The notes beneath the pieces were generated by a model, which was not told the DNA's origin, ran no database searches, and worked only from the letters and a program-made list of their open reading frames with translations. From contig CAYFOM010000007.1 in NCBI GenBank assembly GCA_964344765.1, forward strand, positions 54,796 to 118,795: DNA of 64,000 nucleotides, written 5' to 3'. Both the position numbers and the translations under genes were made by a program. The stretch is from JACNIZ01 sp964344765. Its GTDB lineage: Bacteria > Planctomycetota > UBA1135. Shown here piece after piece: positions 47,945-56,329 of the stretch (position 1 is its first letter; the number at the start of each line of letters is the position of its first letter).

Positions 47945-48035
47945 CTTGGGAGATTTTGAAACTTCCCTTCGGGGCGCTTTTTGGCGGCTGCCGCCAAGTG
48001 AAGCCCCGGAGGGAAGTTTCAAAATCTCCCACAAG
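47945..48035. repeat. palindromic element B (long imperfect hairpin, same core, different arms)
   Basis: About 32-bp arms (47945-47975 and 48003-48035) differ by one mismatch and one indel. They surround a 27-nt centre that, read on the minus strand, is identical to the core of element A except for one central base (TTGGCGGC-A-GCCGCCAA). Arms share only the flanking GGGGC with element A. The right half (47981-48035) recurs exactly after the N gap. Confidence 0.75.
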
Positions 48036-48135
48036 NNNNNNNNNNNNNNNNNNNNNNNNNNNNNNNNNNNNNNNNNNNNNNNNNNNNNNNNNNNNNNNNN
48101 NNNNNNNNNNNNNNNNNNNNNNNNNNNNNNNNNNN
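48036..48135. other. assembly gap, 100 N
   Basis: Exactly 100 unresolved bases. The 55 bases on the left (47981-48035) and the 55 on the right (48136-48190) are identical and end or start precisely at the N run, as when two contigs overlapping by a 55-mer are scaffolded without merging. True missing sequence may be nil. Confidence 0.95.
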
Positions 48136-48190
48136 TTGGCGGCTGCCGCCAAGTGAAGCCCCGGAGGGAAGTTTCAAAATCTCCCACAAG
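48136..48190. repeat. exact copy of the right half of palindromic element B
   Basis: 55 bases identical to 47981-48035, beginning at the TTGGCGGC core and ending CTCCCACAAG. Either a second element crossing the gap or the same sequence counted twice at a contig join. Bases 48191-48254 beyond it show nothing recognisable. Confidence 0.9.
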
Positions 48191-48254
48191 TACCAAATCC
48201 CAAAACCCTAGAATCACCCCACAGTGAAATCCAAGGGATGACCTTCCCAATCCA

Positions 48255-48611
48255 ATGCCGGTGCGACTCACTCCCCTAATTCTGCTCGTTCTGATGGTCT
48301 TGTTCGCACAGACCTTGGAACCCGCGGGTGCCCGGGTGGAATTTTTGGGTCGTGATCTGCCGCATCTCTGCCCTGCCGCTCACGCCGGTGGCGAATGTCT
48401 GGGATGCGGGACGACACGGGCTACGTTGCACATGCTGCATGGCGATTTTGGTCAGGCATGGGCATCGAAGCCTTTTGTGTTTTTGTTCCCGCTGGTGTTT
48501 CTACTCGAAGCATTTTTGCCTTTCCTGGGGAAGAGCAGGGTGCGACGGGGAAGAGGACTGCTGGCGGTTGGCGTGATTCTCCTCGCTGTGATCCCCACTG
48601 TTGTGATTTGA
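48255..48611 (+). CDS. DUF2752 family membrane protein
   Basis: 118 residues. An N-terminal membrane segment (LTPLILLVLMVLFAQTL) is followed by the DUF2752 signature LCPAAHAGGECLGCGTTRATLHMLHGDFGQAW (~37-68: CxxC-G-x-T-R-A and HGD-x-x-x-A-x). Two more hydrophobic helices follow (FVFLFPLVFLLEAFLPFL and LLAVGVILLAVIPTVVI). The family is widespread, small and of unknown function. The next gene starts 3 bp downstream; the three genes here form a run. Confidence 0.85.
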   Translation: MPVRLTPLILLVLMVLFAQTLEPAGARVEFLGRDLPHLCPAAHAGGECLGCGTTRATLHMLHGDFGQAWASKPFVFLFPLVFLLEAFLPFLGKSRVRRGRGLLAVGVILLAVIPTVVI

Positions 48612-48614
48612 CCC

Positions 48615-49193
48615 ATGGAAAGCTTTCTTGAACTGCTAGTCCTGCTCGCCTTCGGCGCCGTTTGCGCAATGATTGCCAACAGTCGCGGCCGCAGCGGCGT
48701 TATTTGGTTCTTCATTGGCTTCATCTTTAGCTGCTTTGGGTTGATCGTGCTGCTGGTGCTCCCGAACCTAGAAGAGGAGGAGCAAAAAGAAGTGCGCATT
48801 CATCAGCGCCACCGTCGTTTGCAGGAGGAATTGCGTCAGGAGCGGATGAAGAATCAGGCTTTCCGCGGCCACGCCAAAGCACGCATGGATTTGCACGACA
48901 CCGCGCTCGGCATGGATACGCGTGAGCAAGAAAGCCCGCCGCCGGTTGAATTGCCGGCGCCGCCGCCCACGCCTGAAATCCCGTCGGTGGAGACCTTGGG
49001 TGCGGACTTGCCAGGTGAGGGATGGTTCACTGCGGTTCCTGGAGGCGAGCCGGAAGGGCCGCACAGCCTGCAGAATGTCGTCGACTTGATGCACACCGGC
49101 GATATCACTCGACGCACTTTGATCTGGAATGCCGATCATGATCCGGAGTGGTTGCCGGTCAAAGATACTCCGCTGCGGGAGTACCTGACATGA
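48615..49193 (+). CDS. membrane protein with C-terminal GYF_2 domain
   Basis: 192 residues. Two N-terminal hydrophobic helices (SFLELLVLLAFGAVCAMIANSRG and GVIWFFIGFIFSCFGLIVLLVLPN) are followed by a charged coiled coil (~55-80), a Pro-rich linker and a GYF_2 domain (~133-190; EGWFTAVPGGEPEGPHSLQNVVDLMHTG). GYF_2 domains usually bind Pro-rich peptides or other membrane proteins. Stop overlaps the next gene by ATGA. Function unknown. Confidence 0.7.
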   Translation: MESFLELLVLLAFGAVCAMIANSRGRSGVIWFFIGFIFSCFGLIVLLVLPNLEEEEQKEVRIHQRHRRLQEELRQERMKNQAFRGHAKARMDLHDTALGMDTREQESPPPVELPAPPPTPEIPSVETLGADLPGEGWFTAVPGGEPEGPHSLQNVVDLMHTGDITRRTLIWNADHDPEWLPVKDTPLREYLT

Positions 49194-49765
49194 GCGTGCG
49201 ACCGGGCATGGTCGAGCTGGCCGGTTCGATGGCCGGCCCGTGGACTGAATGGCCGCTCCAGCCGGAAAGGTTGCGCGCGGCCTTGCGCGATTTGGGAGCG
49301 CCCGAAGACGCGCTGACTCTGCATAGCGATGGCGGTTGGCTAACGATCGAACCCGGTCGTGAATTCGTCGAAACTGCAGCCTTTGGCAATGGTGTGCCTG
49401 CCGAGATCCTGGCCGCTGCACTACAAAATCTGCATGGCTTAATGCCGAAGCCGAGTGAAGAGTGGGCGTCGACTTTGCGGCTGACCGAGTACCAACAAGG
49501 GCAAAAGGTCGAAGCCTTATTTGGGCTCACTGCCGAGGGAGTGCAAGCCGTCGGCCGTCAGACCCCGTGGCAGCCGGTACCGGAAGCCGGCCCGCTGGAT
49601 TTGCTGCGCAAGTATTGGTTGATCGGCATCATGCTGCTCGTCGCCATCGGCGGCACGGTGTACCTGAATTGGGATCAGCTGATGGAAGGCCTGAAGAATC
49701 CAACCGGATCTCCTGTCGGTGAACAGGAAGACGGCGGCGACGGTGGCGAAGGTGCTGCGGAATAG
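49190..49765 (+). CDS. single-pass membrane protein of unknown function
   Basis: 191 residues from ATG 49190, overlapping the GYF_2 gene by four bases. A soluble N-terminal part (~1-140, no recognised domain) is followed by one membrane helix (YWLIGIMLLVAIGGTVYLNW) and an acidic, Gly-rich tail (EQEDGGDGGEGAAE). Likely functions with the two preceding small membrane proteins. No homologue recognised. Confidence 0.65.
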   Translation: MSVRPGMVELAGSMAGPWTEWPLQPERLRAALRDLGAPEDALTLHSDGGWLTIEPGREFVETAAFGNGVPAEILAAALQNLHGLMPKPSEEWASTLRLTEYQQGQKVEALFGLTAEGVQAVGRQTPWQPVPEAGPLDLLRKYWLIGIMLLVAIGGTVYLNWDQLMEGLKNPTGSPVGEQEDGGDGGEGAAE

Positions 49766-49774
49766 GCGGCAGGC

Positions 49775-51004
49775 TTAGCTCTTCATCTTTTTCACGTAGT
49801 CCCACCACTCTTCCTGGAAGTCATCCCACTTGCGGATTTCCATCGTCTTTTTGAAGTGTGTGGACGACCCTTTGCGCTCGTAAACCGAGGCCATGAAGGT
49901 GTGGAACTTTTCAAGCATCTCTTCGTCGCCGTTGTTCATCAGATAAAAGAACAACGCATAGGAGGACGCGTACTTCAGCTGTTGTCCGGTTGAAGCCATG
50001 AAGTCACCCGGTTGGTAATTCATGATGCGCTGAATCGTGTCCGGTTTCGGATGATTCTGCAGTGCTTCAAACATTTCCATATCCGGAAGTTCCGGCTTAA
50101 AACTGCGGTCACCCGGATTGCCGATCATGGCTTTTGCGAAGTAATTGGCACTGCCTTCCCAAAACCATCCCGGAACTGCAGGATCATCCCGCGCAAATCC
50201 CCTGATCGATCCGTGGGTGACTGCGTGAATGGCCTCATGAATTAATCCCTCGGCCACGCCATCTTTGAAGTAGCAATAAAGCGTGCGCGTGTCCTGCTTG
50301 AAATAAGCGCCGACGTTGCCACTCAACGAGGGCATTTCGTCCCGCGAAGAGTAAATCTGCACGTTCATCGGCTCGCGAACCTCCCAAAAGCCGACGATGG
50401 CTTGGAAGTTTTGGTAGTACGCCTGATAGGTTTGCTCGAGGTCGGCGCAAGCGTTGATCAAGTCGGGCAAATCGCACGAGGCTTTGATATTGAAGTGCGC
50501 GGTCGTGAACTCCCAGCCGTCTTGGAAATGAGACTGGCGATGTTCGCGCAGCTCTTGGAACGACATCTTGCCCTTACCTTTCACCGGGATTTGATAGATG
50601 CCGCTGCGCTTGCGGTGGCCCAAGGCCTCATGGGCGGGGGCGTAATTGCTCTGGTCCAACAACGCGCGCCAAAAGTAAAGCTCGGCATCGCGGACCAAGC
50701 CGTTTTCTAAGCACCACTTGCCCATTTCAGTGCTGCGCTCGGCGTTGGGCGGCTCGCGAAATTCGGCGCGCATGCGGTCCAGGTACTCGGGGTAAATCAC
50801 CCGCGGTCCTTCCATCGACACGACCTCGGTCAGGTCAAAGTGCTTGATCCGCGACTTCTGTGCAAGCCAAACGCCGCCTTCATCTACGCGCAGGACGATG
50901 CCCTTCAAGGGCTTGCCTTTACTCAGTTGGACCTGATCCGGTGGCGGTTCTTCGCCGCCGCCGGAGAAAATAAGGCACAGACTTGTCAGCAGTGTGGCCA
51001 GCAT
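49775..51004 (-). CDS. exported zinc-peptidase-like protein (HExxH-type)
   Basis: 409 residues from ATG 51004 (signal MLATLLTSLCLIFSGGG). The N-terminal ~60 residues are beta-rich (KPLKGIVLRVDEGGVWLAQ), then helical repeats (~85-125) and a region with AEGLIHEAIHAVTHGSIRG (~275-293). HEAIH is an HExxH zinc-binding motif, followed ~30 residues later by PGWFWEGSANYFAKAM (Glu third ligand), the gluzincin/DUF1570 pattern. A family of exported planctomycete proteins with this look is annotated DUF1570. Substrate unknown. Confidence 0.72.
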   Translation of the reverse strand: MLATLLTSLCLIFSGGGEEPPPDQVQLSKGKPLKGIVLRVDEGGVWLAQKSRIKHFDLTEVVSMEGPRVIYPEYLDRMRAEFREPPNAERSTEMGKWCLENGLVRDAELYFWRALLDQSNYAPAHEALGHRKRSGIYQIPVKGKGKMSFQELREHRQSHFQDGWEFTTAHFNIKASCDLPDLINACADLEQTYQAYYQNFQAIVGFWEVREPMNVQIYSSRDEMPSLSGNVGAYFKQDTRTLYCYFKDGVAEGLIHEAIHAVTHGSIRGFARDDPAVPGWFWEGSANYFAKAMIGNPGDRSFKPELPDMEMFEALQNHPKPDTIQRIMNYQPGDFMASTGQQLKYASSYALFFYLMNNGDEEMLEKFHTFMASVYERKGSSTHFKKTMEIRKWDDFQEEWWDYVKKMKS

Positions 51005-51020
51005 GCCGACAGCATACAAA

Positions 51021-51052
51021 AGAAAGAGCCGACCGGGCGGGAACCCGGTCGG
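51021..51052 (-). terminator. rho-independent terminator of the pseudopilin gene
   Basis: CCGACCGGG (51029-51037) pairs with CCCGGTCGG (51044-51052); on the minus strand it is followed by CTCTTTCTTTTG. It lies about 60 bp after the pseudopilin stop and just upstream of the start of the next minus-strand gene. Confidence 0.7.
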
Positions 51053-51112
51053 TCTGTTGGAGGCGGCATCTGCCGGGCCTATGCCCGATAAGGAGCCACT
51101 ATTGGTGGGGGA

Positions 51113-51601
51113 TTACCAGTCGTAACCGCCCGGGGTGCAGATCATCCAGCTATCGTCGCGCTGCGGATCGTAGAAGGGGAAGCCTTCGGCGAACGAGTCA
51201 GCGTCTTCCGGAGTACCGTCGAGCACGAACTTGTAGTCGGTGCCGTCAGACTTGTACATGTAACCGTCGGTTGCGTTCGGGAACTGGGAATCCGGGTCGC
51301 TCGGCAGAGCGGTCAGGAAGTCAGGCACCAGGCCCGGGATATAACCATCAGCGGCATAACCTTTTGCGCCGACGTCTGTTGCATCACCTTGCCATTGACC
51401 GGCCGTGGTGGGATAGGTGCCGTTTTCGCGGTAGTAGTCAGCCAGGGCGGACTGGACCGAGCGCAGGTCGGCCATCCGGCGGCTGTCGCGTGCGGTGGTT
51501 TGGCCTTCTTGCAAGATAGGCACAAGGACCCCAGCCAACATGGCCAGGATCGTGACCACAATCAGCATTTCAATGATTGTGAAACCAGCTTGACGTTTCA
51601 T
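51113..51601 (-). CDS. type II secretion-type pseudopilin (GspG-like)
   Basis: 162 residues. Prepilin leader MKRQAG followed by the N-methylated helix FTIIEMLIVVTILAMLAGVLVPIL with Glu at +5. The body has the major-pseudopilin pattern RMADLRSVQSALADYYRENGTYPTTAGQW and LPSDPDSQFPNATDGYMYKSDG. A clear AAGGAG Shine-Dalgarno lies 7 bases before the ATG, unlike most genes here. Gsp machinery is not nearby, so it is an orphan pilin. It may join a type II secretion or type IV pilus fibre. Confidence 0.85.
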   Translation of the reverse strand: MKRQAGFTIIEMLIVVTILAMLAGVLVPILQEGQTTARDSRRMADLRSVQSALADYYRENGTYPTTAGQWQGDATDVGAKGYAADGYIPGLVPDFLTALPSDPDSQFPNATDGYMYKSDGTDYKFVLDGTPEDADSFAEGFPFYDPQRDDSWMICTPGGYDW

Positions 51602-51710
51602 TTTCGTGCTCCTTCGTTGGGTTACTCTCGGTGGCTACAGTAAGTAGTCACATCCCCATTTCGGAAGGAGCCGGGCTAAGCCTTAGCCAAAAACGCTATT
51701 TGCGCCCGAA

Positions 51711-53021
51711 TCAGGGCTGTTTTTTGCCGGATTTTCCGCCTCCTGGACCGGCATTGCCGAAGTGGAAGTGGATTGTTTGAGATTCGTTCTCATTAACCGG
51801 GTATTCCACCCACGCCCAGGAATCGCCGGGGTTGTAGCGGAATTGGAACGGGTTGCCGTCCGGATCGGTGACGTTTTCCAGGGTGTAGGGCTCGCGCGCA
51901 CCGTTCGAGGTGGACAGGATCATCCAGCCGCCATCGCTGGTCGTTCCCGGGCCCTTGTACGCCGCGAAAAAGGACCGTTCGCCGCTTTTCGCCGTGCCGG
52001 AGCCCGTCCATTCCCACAAGCGGCTGAGGGCAAAGAAGGGCCCGTCGGACGTGGCGAGTACGCCGCGTGGCATTGGTTTACGCAGCAGAACGACGGCCCA
52101 TCCTTCGGCGGGCACGGTTGCGGATAGGCTGCCGCGCATTTCACCGAGGCAGTCGCCGTCGGGGTATTGCACCGCCATGCGCCGCATTTTGATCTTGTCC
52201 CAGCCCAGCGCTTTGAAGTCGGCGGTCAACTTACGCTTCTGATCACTGCTGTTCAGGAACAGGAAGACGTCTTGGGCGGGGAAGTTGGCGCCCTCGCCAA
52301 TGCGGAAGTTGATCAACTGCGTTTCGGCCGACGGCTGCACGCCGGCAAGGTTTGCTAGGTGGAAATGACGCGGCGCGCGCGGCGGCTGTTCCACCAACTG
52401 CTGCAAGGTGCGCGGCAGATTGCCGTCTTTGTCGGCGAAGCGGCGTTTGAGCTCGGCTTCAAGGCCGGCGAAGTCGTTTTGATCCTCGGCGCGCTCCGGT
52501 GCATCGGTCATCGTGATGCTGGGTTTCTTATCCAGGTCAAAGCGCAATTCCAGCGGCGCACCGACCTGATATGCGGCCAAATCCATGCCGCATCCGGTCA
52601 ACTTCACAGCCAGCCCTTTTTTAGGCGCCAAGATGACGTCGCAATTGCGGCCGCCGGTGTTGCCGCTGATGTATTGCAAAATGCCGCCTTCCAACGGCTG
52701 CGAGCGGCGCAACTTGGGCTTAAAGCTGAGCGCAAAAAGTCCGGTCATCTGCATCAGGCCACCGACGCCACCGCTGGCTCGGGCGAAGCTGGCCAAGGAA
52801 CCATCGGTTTGGAATTCGATCAACGCCGGATCGAAGTCCACCGGCTGGCCCTGCAGGTTGATGCTGAGGTTGCGCAGTACCGGTTGGTAACCCCAGAGCA
52901 GCTGATATTCGCCTTCTACCTCTTGGATGGAAAACCCTTCCGAGTCGCCGGCTTCTTGGGCGAAGGCGGTCGAGGTGATGAAAATCAGGCAGATGGCGCC
53001 GAGGATGCTGCGAAGGCTCAT
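51711..53021 (-). CDS. exported protein of unknown function
   Basis: 436 residues from ATG 53021 with signal peptide (LRSILGAICLIFITSTAFA); an upstream extension runs into xth and is rejected. Beta-rich body with no recognised domain. Notable stretches are ISGNTGGRNCDVILAPKKGL (~130) and ARASGGVGGLMQMTGLFALS. The C-terminus ends in GPGGGKSGKKQP, a basic Gly/Lys tail. The composition suggests a periplasmic or surface protein. Its ATG overlaps the xth stop by four bases (ATGA), so it is translated after it. Confidence 0.6.
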   Translation of the reverse strand: MSLRSILGAICLIFITSTAFAQEAGDSEGFSIQEVEGEYQLLWGYQPVLRNLSINLQGQPVDFDPALIEFQTDGSLASFARASGGVGGLMQMTGLFALSFKPKLRRSQPLEGGILQYISGNTGGRNCDVILAPKKGLAVKLTGCGMDLAAYQVGAPLELRFDLDKKPSITMTDAPERAEDQNDFAGLEAELKRRFADKDGNLPRTLQQLVEQPPRAPRHFHLANLAGVQPSAETQLINFRIGEGANFPAQDVFLFLNSSDQKRKLTADFKALGWDKIKMRRMAVQYPDGDCLGEMRGSLSATVPAEGWAVVLLRKPMPRGVLATSDGPFFALSRLWEWTGSGTAKSGERSFFAAYKGPGTTSDGGWMILSTSNGAREPYTLENVTDPDGNPFQFRYNPGDSWAWVEYPVNENESQTIHFHFGNAGPGGGKSGKKQP

Positions 53022-53800
53022 GGTTCTAAGCTTACGGAAACGGGGGCGTGGTCGCTGGGTTTGGCTTCCCACTTGCCCTTCTTACGTTCGTCACGATCGA
53101 TCTCGGAACTTTGGCACATTTGCCGCACCGGCGCGGTACCGAGGGTCAAATCGATGCGCAAACCATGTCCACGCGGGAACCGTCCGGCACGGTAATCCCA
53201 CCAGGAAAATTGGCCGTCTTCTTGGTTGTGGTCGCGGAAAAGGTCGTGCAAACCCCAATCCAGCATGCGCTGCAGAGCTTTTTTCTCCGGCGCGCTGTTG
53301 AGGATGCGGCCGTCCCAATATTCGGCGTCCCAGCAATCGCGGTCTTCGGGGATGATGTTGAAGTCGCCTAACAACAGCAGCGGTTGATCCGGTTTGTGCT
53401 GAGCTTCGATCCAATTCGACAGCGCGTTCAGCCAGCGCAATTTGAGCTCGTAATGCGGCGTTCCGAGGTCTTTGCCATTGACGACGTAGGCATTGATCAC
53501 GCGAATTCCGTGAAAGTCGCAGGAAATCACCCGCGCTTGCTCCGGCGCCGGGTTGTCGTCGAAGCCGTTGACGACGTTCTCCAGCGGTTCGCGGCTGAGC
53601 AAGGCAACGCCGTTGTAGGTCTTCTGGCCGTGAACCGCTGCCTGATAACCGGCTTCGGCGATGGCGTCGTGCGGGAAGACGTCGTCAGTCACCTTGGTTT
53701 CTTGCAAGCACAAGAGGTCAGGCTGGTGGCGTTCCAACACGCCGAGCACGCGCTCCAGGCGGGTGCGGATGGAATTCACATTCCAGGTGATGATTTTCAT
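53018..53800 (-). CDS. xth: exodeoxyribonuclease III
   Basis: 260 residues, normal for XthA. Motifs: KIITWNVNSIRTRLER (~2-17), LLCLQETKVTDDVFP (Glu, ~30), LLLLGDFNIIPEDRDCWD (~145; catalytic Asp/Asn), and FSWWDYRAGRFPRGHGLRIDLTLGT plus SDHAPVSVSLE at the end (Asp-His). It removes nucleotides at abasic sites and 3' blocked ends. It starts a transcript with the unknown exported gene that overlaps its stop. Confidence 0.95.
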   Translation of the reverse strand: MKIITWNVNSIRTRLERVLGVLERHQPDLLCLQETKVTDDVFPHDAIAEAGYQAAVHGQKTYNGVALLSREPLENVVNGFDDNPAPEQARVISCDFHGIRVINAYVVNGKDLGTPHYELKLRWLNALSNWIEAQHKPDQPLLLLGDFNIIPEDRDCWDAEYWDGRILNSAPEKKALQRMLDWGLHDLFRDHNQEDGQFSWWDYRAGRFPRGHGLRIDLTLGTAPVRQMCQSSEIDRDERKKGKWEAKPSDHAPVSVSLEP

Positions 53801-53896
53801 CGGTGGCAGTTTAGAAGGGCGGGCAGGTTCTCAGGATCTGCGCGGATCTGTTGATAGGATAGATTCCTCCTTCCTTCATCCTCTTGTGAATCCCCG

Positions 53897-56308
53897 ATGA
53901 TTTCGACGTCCATCCTTTTACTCCTGGGCGCTCAGGCCCCCCAGGTTGAACCCATTTCCGATACGCTGCAAGCGGTGATGCAAATGGCTCCTAGCGAGCT
54001 GCATCGCGTTTACGTCAAGATGGATTCCCATCTCGATTTGGCGTATTTCCAAGCCCGTACCGAAGGCATGCGCAAAGCAGATCGCCGCGATTTTGTGGTC
54101 GCTGAGTTGCGTGCCTACGCCGATCAAGCGCAAAGCGAAGTGCTGGGTCGAATCGAGCGGCTGCAAGCTGACGGCCAAGTGTCGACGGTGCGCCAACTTT
54201 GGATCAACAACTGCATCCAGTTGCGCGCCGACGCCGACGCCATCGCTCAAATTGCGTCGATGCCAGGCGTCGCCGAGGTCAAGTACGACCCGATTCGCGA
54301 CCCGGCGGAACTGCACGACGTGCCGATGTCGCAAAGCCATGGTGGGGGAGCAGCCGGTGGATCCGCGCCGGCCGATGGCTCGTTCATGGAGAAGGGGAAC
54401 CACGCCATCACTTATTACTACGGCACCAGTTTTGAATCCGCACTGGGGCCAGAGTGGGCCATCAACACGACCAATACTGGCCGCATTTTGGTGACCACCC
54501 AAAACGGTCCGTATCACTCCAACCATCACTTGACGATGGATAGCTCCAGCGATGGCAACTATGGAACGGCCAGCATTACGTTGAGCGTCGACTTGTCCGC
54601 CGCGACCACCGCCGAGCTGCGTTACGCATTCATCGACTTCTACGATGAATTGGACTTCGGCGCCGACTTGGTTGAAGCCTCGGATGACGGTGGAATCAGC
54701 TGGGTCAAAATTGCCGACCTCACTGGCACCGACGGTTCTTACACGGTGAAGACTCACTCGCTGAACTCGCTTGGTTTGAGCTTTAATACCAACTTCCAAA
54801 TCCGGTGGAACTGGTACGACAACTACGGCATTCCGACCGACGGTTTCGGAATCGACGCGGTGCAAATCGCCGACGCCTTTCCGCCGCCACCGCCGCCATC
54901 GCCCGAGCCGAACTTGGTTCAACTGCAGGCGCCGGATCTGTGGAACCTTGGTGTGGACGGTGCAGGAGCCAACCTGCTGAACATCGACTCTGGTGTGGAT
55001 TACACTCACCCCGACCTCGCCAACCGCATCTGGGTGAACCCGGCTGACCCGGTTGACGGTGTCGACAACGACGGCAATGGCTACACCGACGACACCATGG
55101 GTTGGGACTGGGAATACGACGACAACGATCCGTATCCCAGCAGCTACCACGGCACTGCAACCGCCGGCATCATGGTTGGTGATGGAAGTGCAGGTGTTTA
55201 TCTGACTGGTATGGCCCCGGGCGCCAGCATGTCGGTCGGTCGCGTCAGCGGCGAAGGCGATCACTGGGCGGCCCAGCAATGGGCGTTGACGGTAGGCATG
55301 GATTGCTCGTCGTCGTCGCACTCTTACAAGTGGTACTTTGCGCCGCAGCCGGATTACCACATGCACCGCTTAGTCGAAGACATGGTGCTGGCCGCCGGCG
55401 TCATTCACGCCAACTCGATCGGCAACAGTTTCGGTTCGTCCAGCGCACCGGTGCCGTTCAACATTTCCGCTCCAGGTTTGTCGCCGGCTCCATGGCGTCA
55501 CCCGGATCAAGTTCAGGCCAACGGCGGGGTTTCCGGCGTGATGGCTTGCGGCGGTATTGAGTTGGATGACTCGCACTACGGTTACTCGTCCGAGGGTCCG
55601 TCGGCGTGGGAAGACTTAAACGTTTACAACGCCGGTTATGCCCACGGCCAAGATCCAGCCAACTGGGATTACCCGGTCGGTGGTTGGAGCGGCGCCCAGC
55701 AAGGCTTGCTGAAGCCTGACGTCGTGACCTACACCAACGTGGTGACCACTGATAACGGTGGCGGTTACAACGGCAGCTTCGGTGGTACTTCGGCGGCGAC
55801 GCCGCACCTTGGTGGTGCGTTGGCGTTGCTGGTTTCGGCCAACCCGGAAGCGCTGCCGCGTCAGATTTGCGAAGCGCTGTCGATCACCGCGCAAGACCTT
55901 GGCGCCCCTGGCAAGGACAACTTGTTCGGCGCCGGCAAGGTGCAGGTCAAAGACGCTGCACTGCGTTTGATGCACTTGGTCACGGCGGTAGATAGCACGC
56001 CGTCGATCAACACCAACGCGCAGGTGCACATGTCCGGTCCGGCCGGCATGAACTACGGCTTGTTCTACGGCTTCAGCCTCGGATCGACGGTAATTCCTGG
56101 CTACGGCACCTTGGGCATCGCCGGCGCCGAGTTGGTGCAAACCGGCTATTTGGATGCCAGCGGTTACGACAGTGCTTCCGCCTTCATCCCGAACAACCCA
56201 GGCTTGATCGGCACCACCGTTTACACTCAATCGATCTGCGACGACACCACCGGTGCTTCCGGTGAAATTCTGTTCTCGCTGATCGAAGTCATGACCATCG
56301 CGCCGTAG
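53897..56308 (+). CDS. secreted subtilisin-like serine protease (S8)
   Basis: 803 residues: signal (MISTSILLLLGAQA), propeptide-like region (~20-145), an inserted beta-sandwich (~170-310), then the S8 catalytic domain. Asp in NLLNIDSGVDYTHPDL (~355), His in YHGTATAGIMVGDGS (~418), Ser in GSFGGTSAATPHLGG (~630) complete the triad. C-terminal ~125 residues form a beta module ending IEVMTIAP. The S8 domain is split by a Gly/Ser-rich segment (CSSSSHSYKWYF). Predicted secreted protease; the next gene begins 21 bp later. Confidence 0.87.
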   Translation: MISTSILLLLGAQAPQVEPISDTLQAVMQMAPSELHRVYVKMDSHLDLAYFQARTEGMRKADRRDFVVAELRAYADQAQSEVLGRIERLQADGQVSTVRQLWINNCIQLRADADAIAQIASMPGVAEVKYDPIRDPAELHDVPMSQSHGGGAAGGSAPADGSFMEKGNHAITYYYGTSFESALGPEWAINTTNTGRILVTTQNGPYHSNHHLTMDSSSDGNYGTASITLSVDLSAATTAELRYAFIDFYDELDFGADLVEASDDGGISWVKIADLTGTDGSYTVKTHSLNSLGLSFNTNFQIRWNWYDNYGIPTDGFGIDAVQIADAFPPPPPPSPEPNLVQLQAPDLWNLGVDGAGANLLNIDSGVDYTHPDLANRIWVNPADPVDGVDNDGNGYTDDTMGWDWEYDDNDPYPSSYHGTATAGIMVGDGSAGVYLTGMAPGASMSVGRVSGEGDHWAAQQWALTVGMDCSSSSHSYKWYFAPQPDYHMHRLVEDMVLAAGVIHANSIGNSFGSSSAPVPFNISAPGLSPAPWRHPDQVQANGGVSGVMACGGIELDDSHYGYSSEGPSAWEDLNVYNAGYAHGQDPANWDYPVGGWSGAQQGLLKPDVVTYTNVVTTDNGGGYNGSFGGTSAATPHLGGALALLVSANPEALPRQICEALSITAQDLGAPGKDNLFGAGKVQVKDAALRLMHLVTAVDSTPSINTNAQVHMSGPAGMNYGLFYGFSLGSTVIPGYGTLGIAGAELVQTGYLDASGYDSASAFIPNNPGLIGTTVYTQSICDDTTGASGEILFSLIEVMTIAP

Positions 56309-56329
56309 TACTGACCCTACAGCCGAATC

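Noticed and set aside
47713..48190. Possible CRISPR array
   Set aside because: Only two to three units, palindromic with variable arms and no regular spacers or cas genes.
47898..48271. Possible genes running across the N gap
   Set aside because: Their sequence is the translation of the palindromes plus unknown residues; the gap itself is probably artificial.
53918..55366. 482-codon open frame antisense to the subtilase
   Set aside because: The subtilase has its catalytic triad and a signal peptide on the plus strand; the antisense product is Arg/Val/His-rich without domain.
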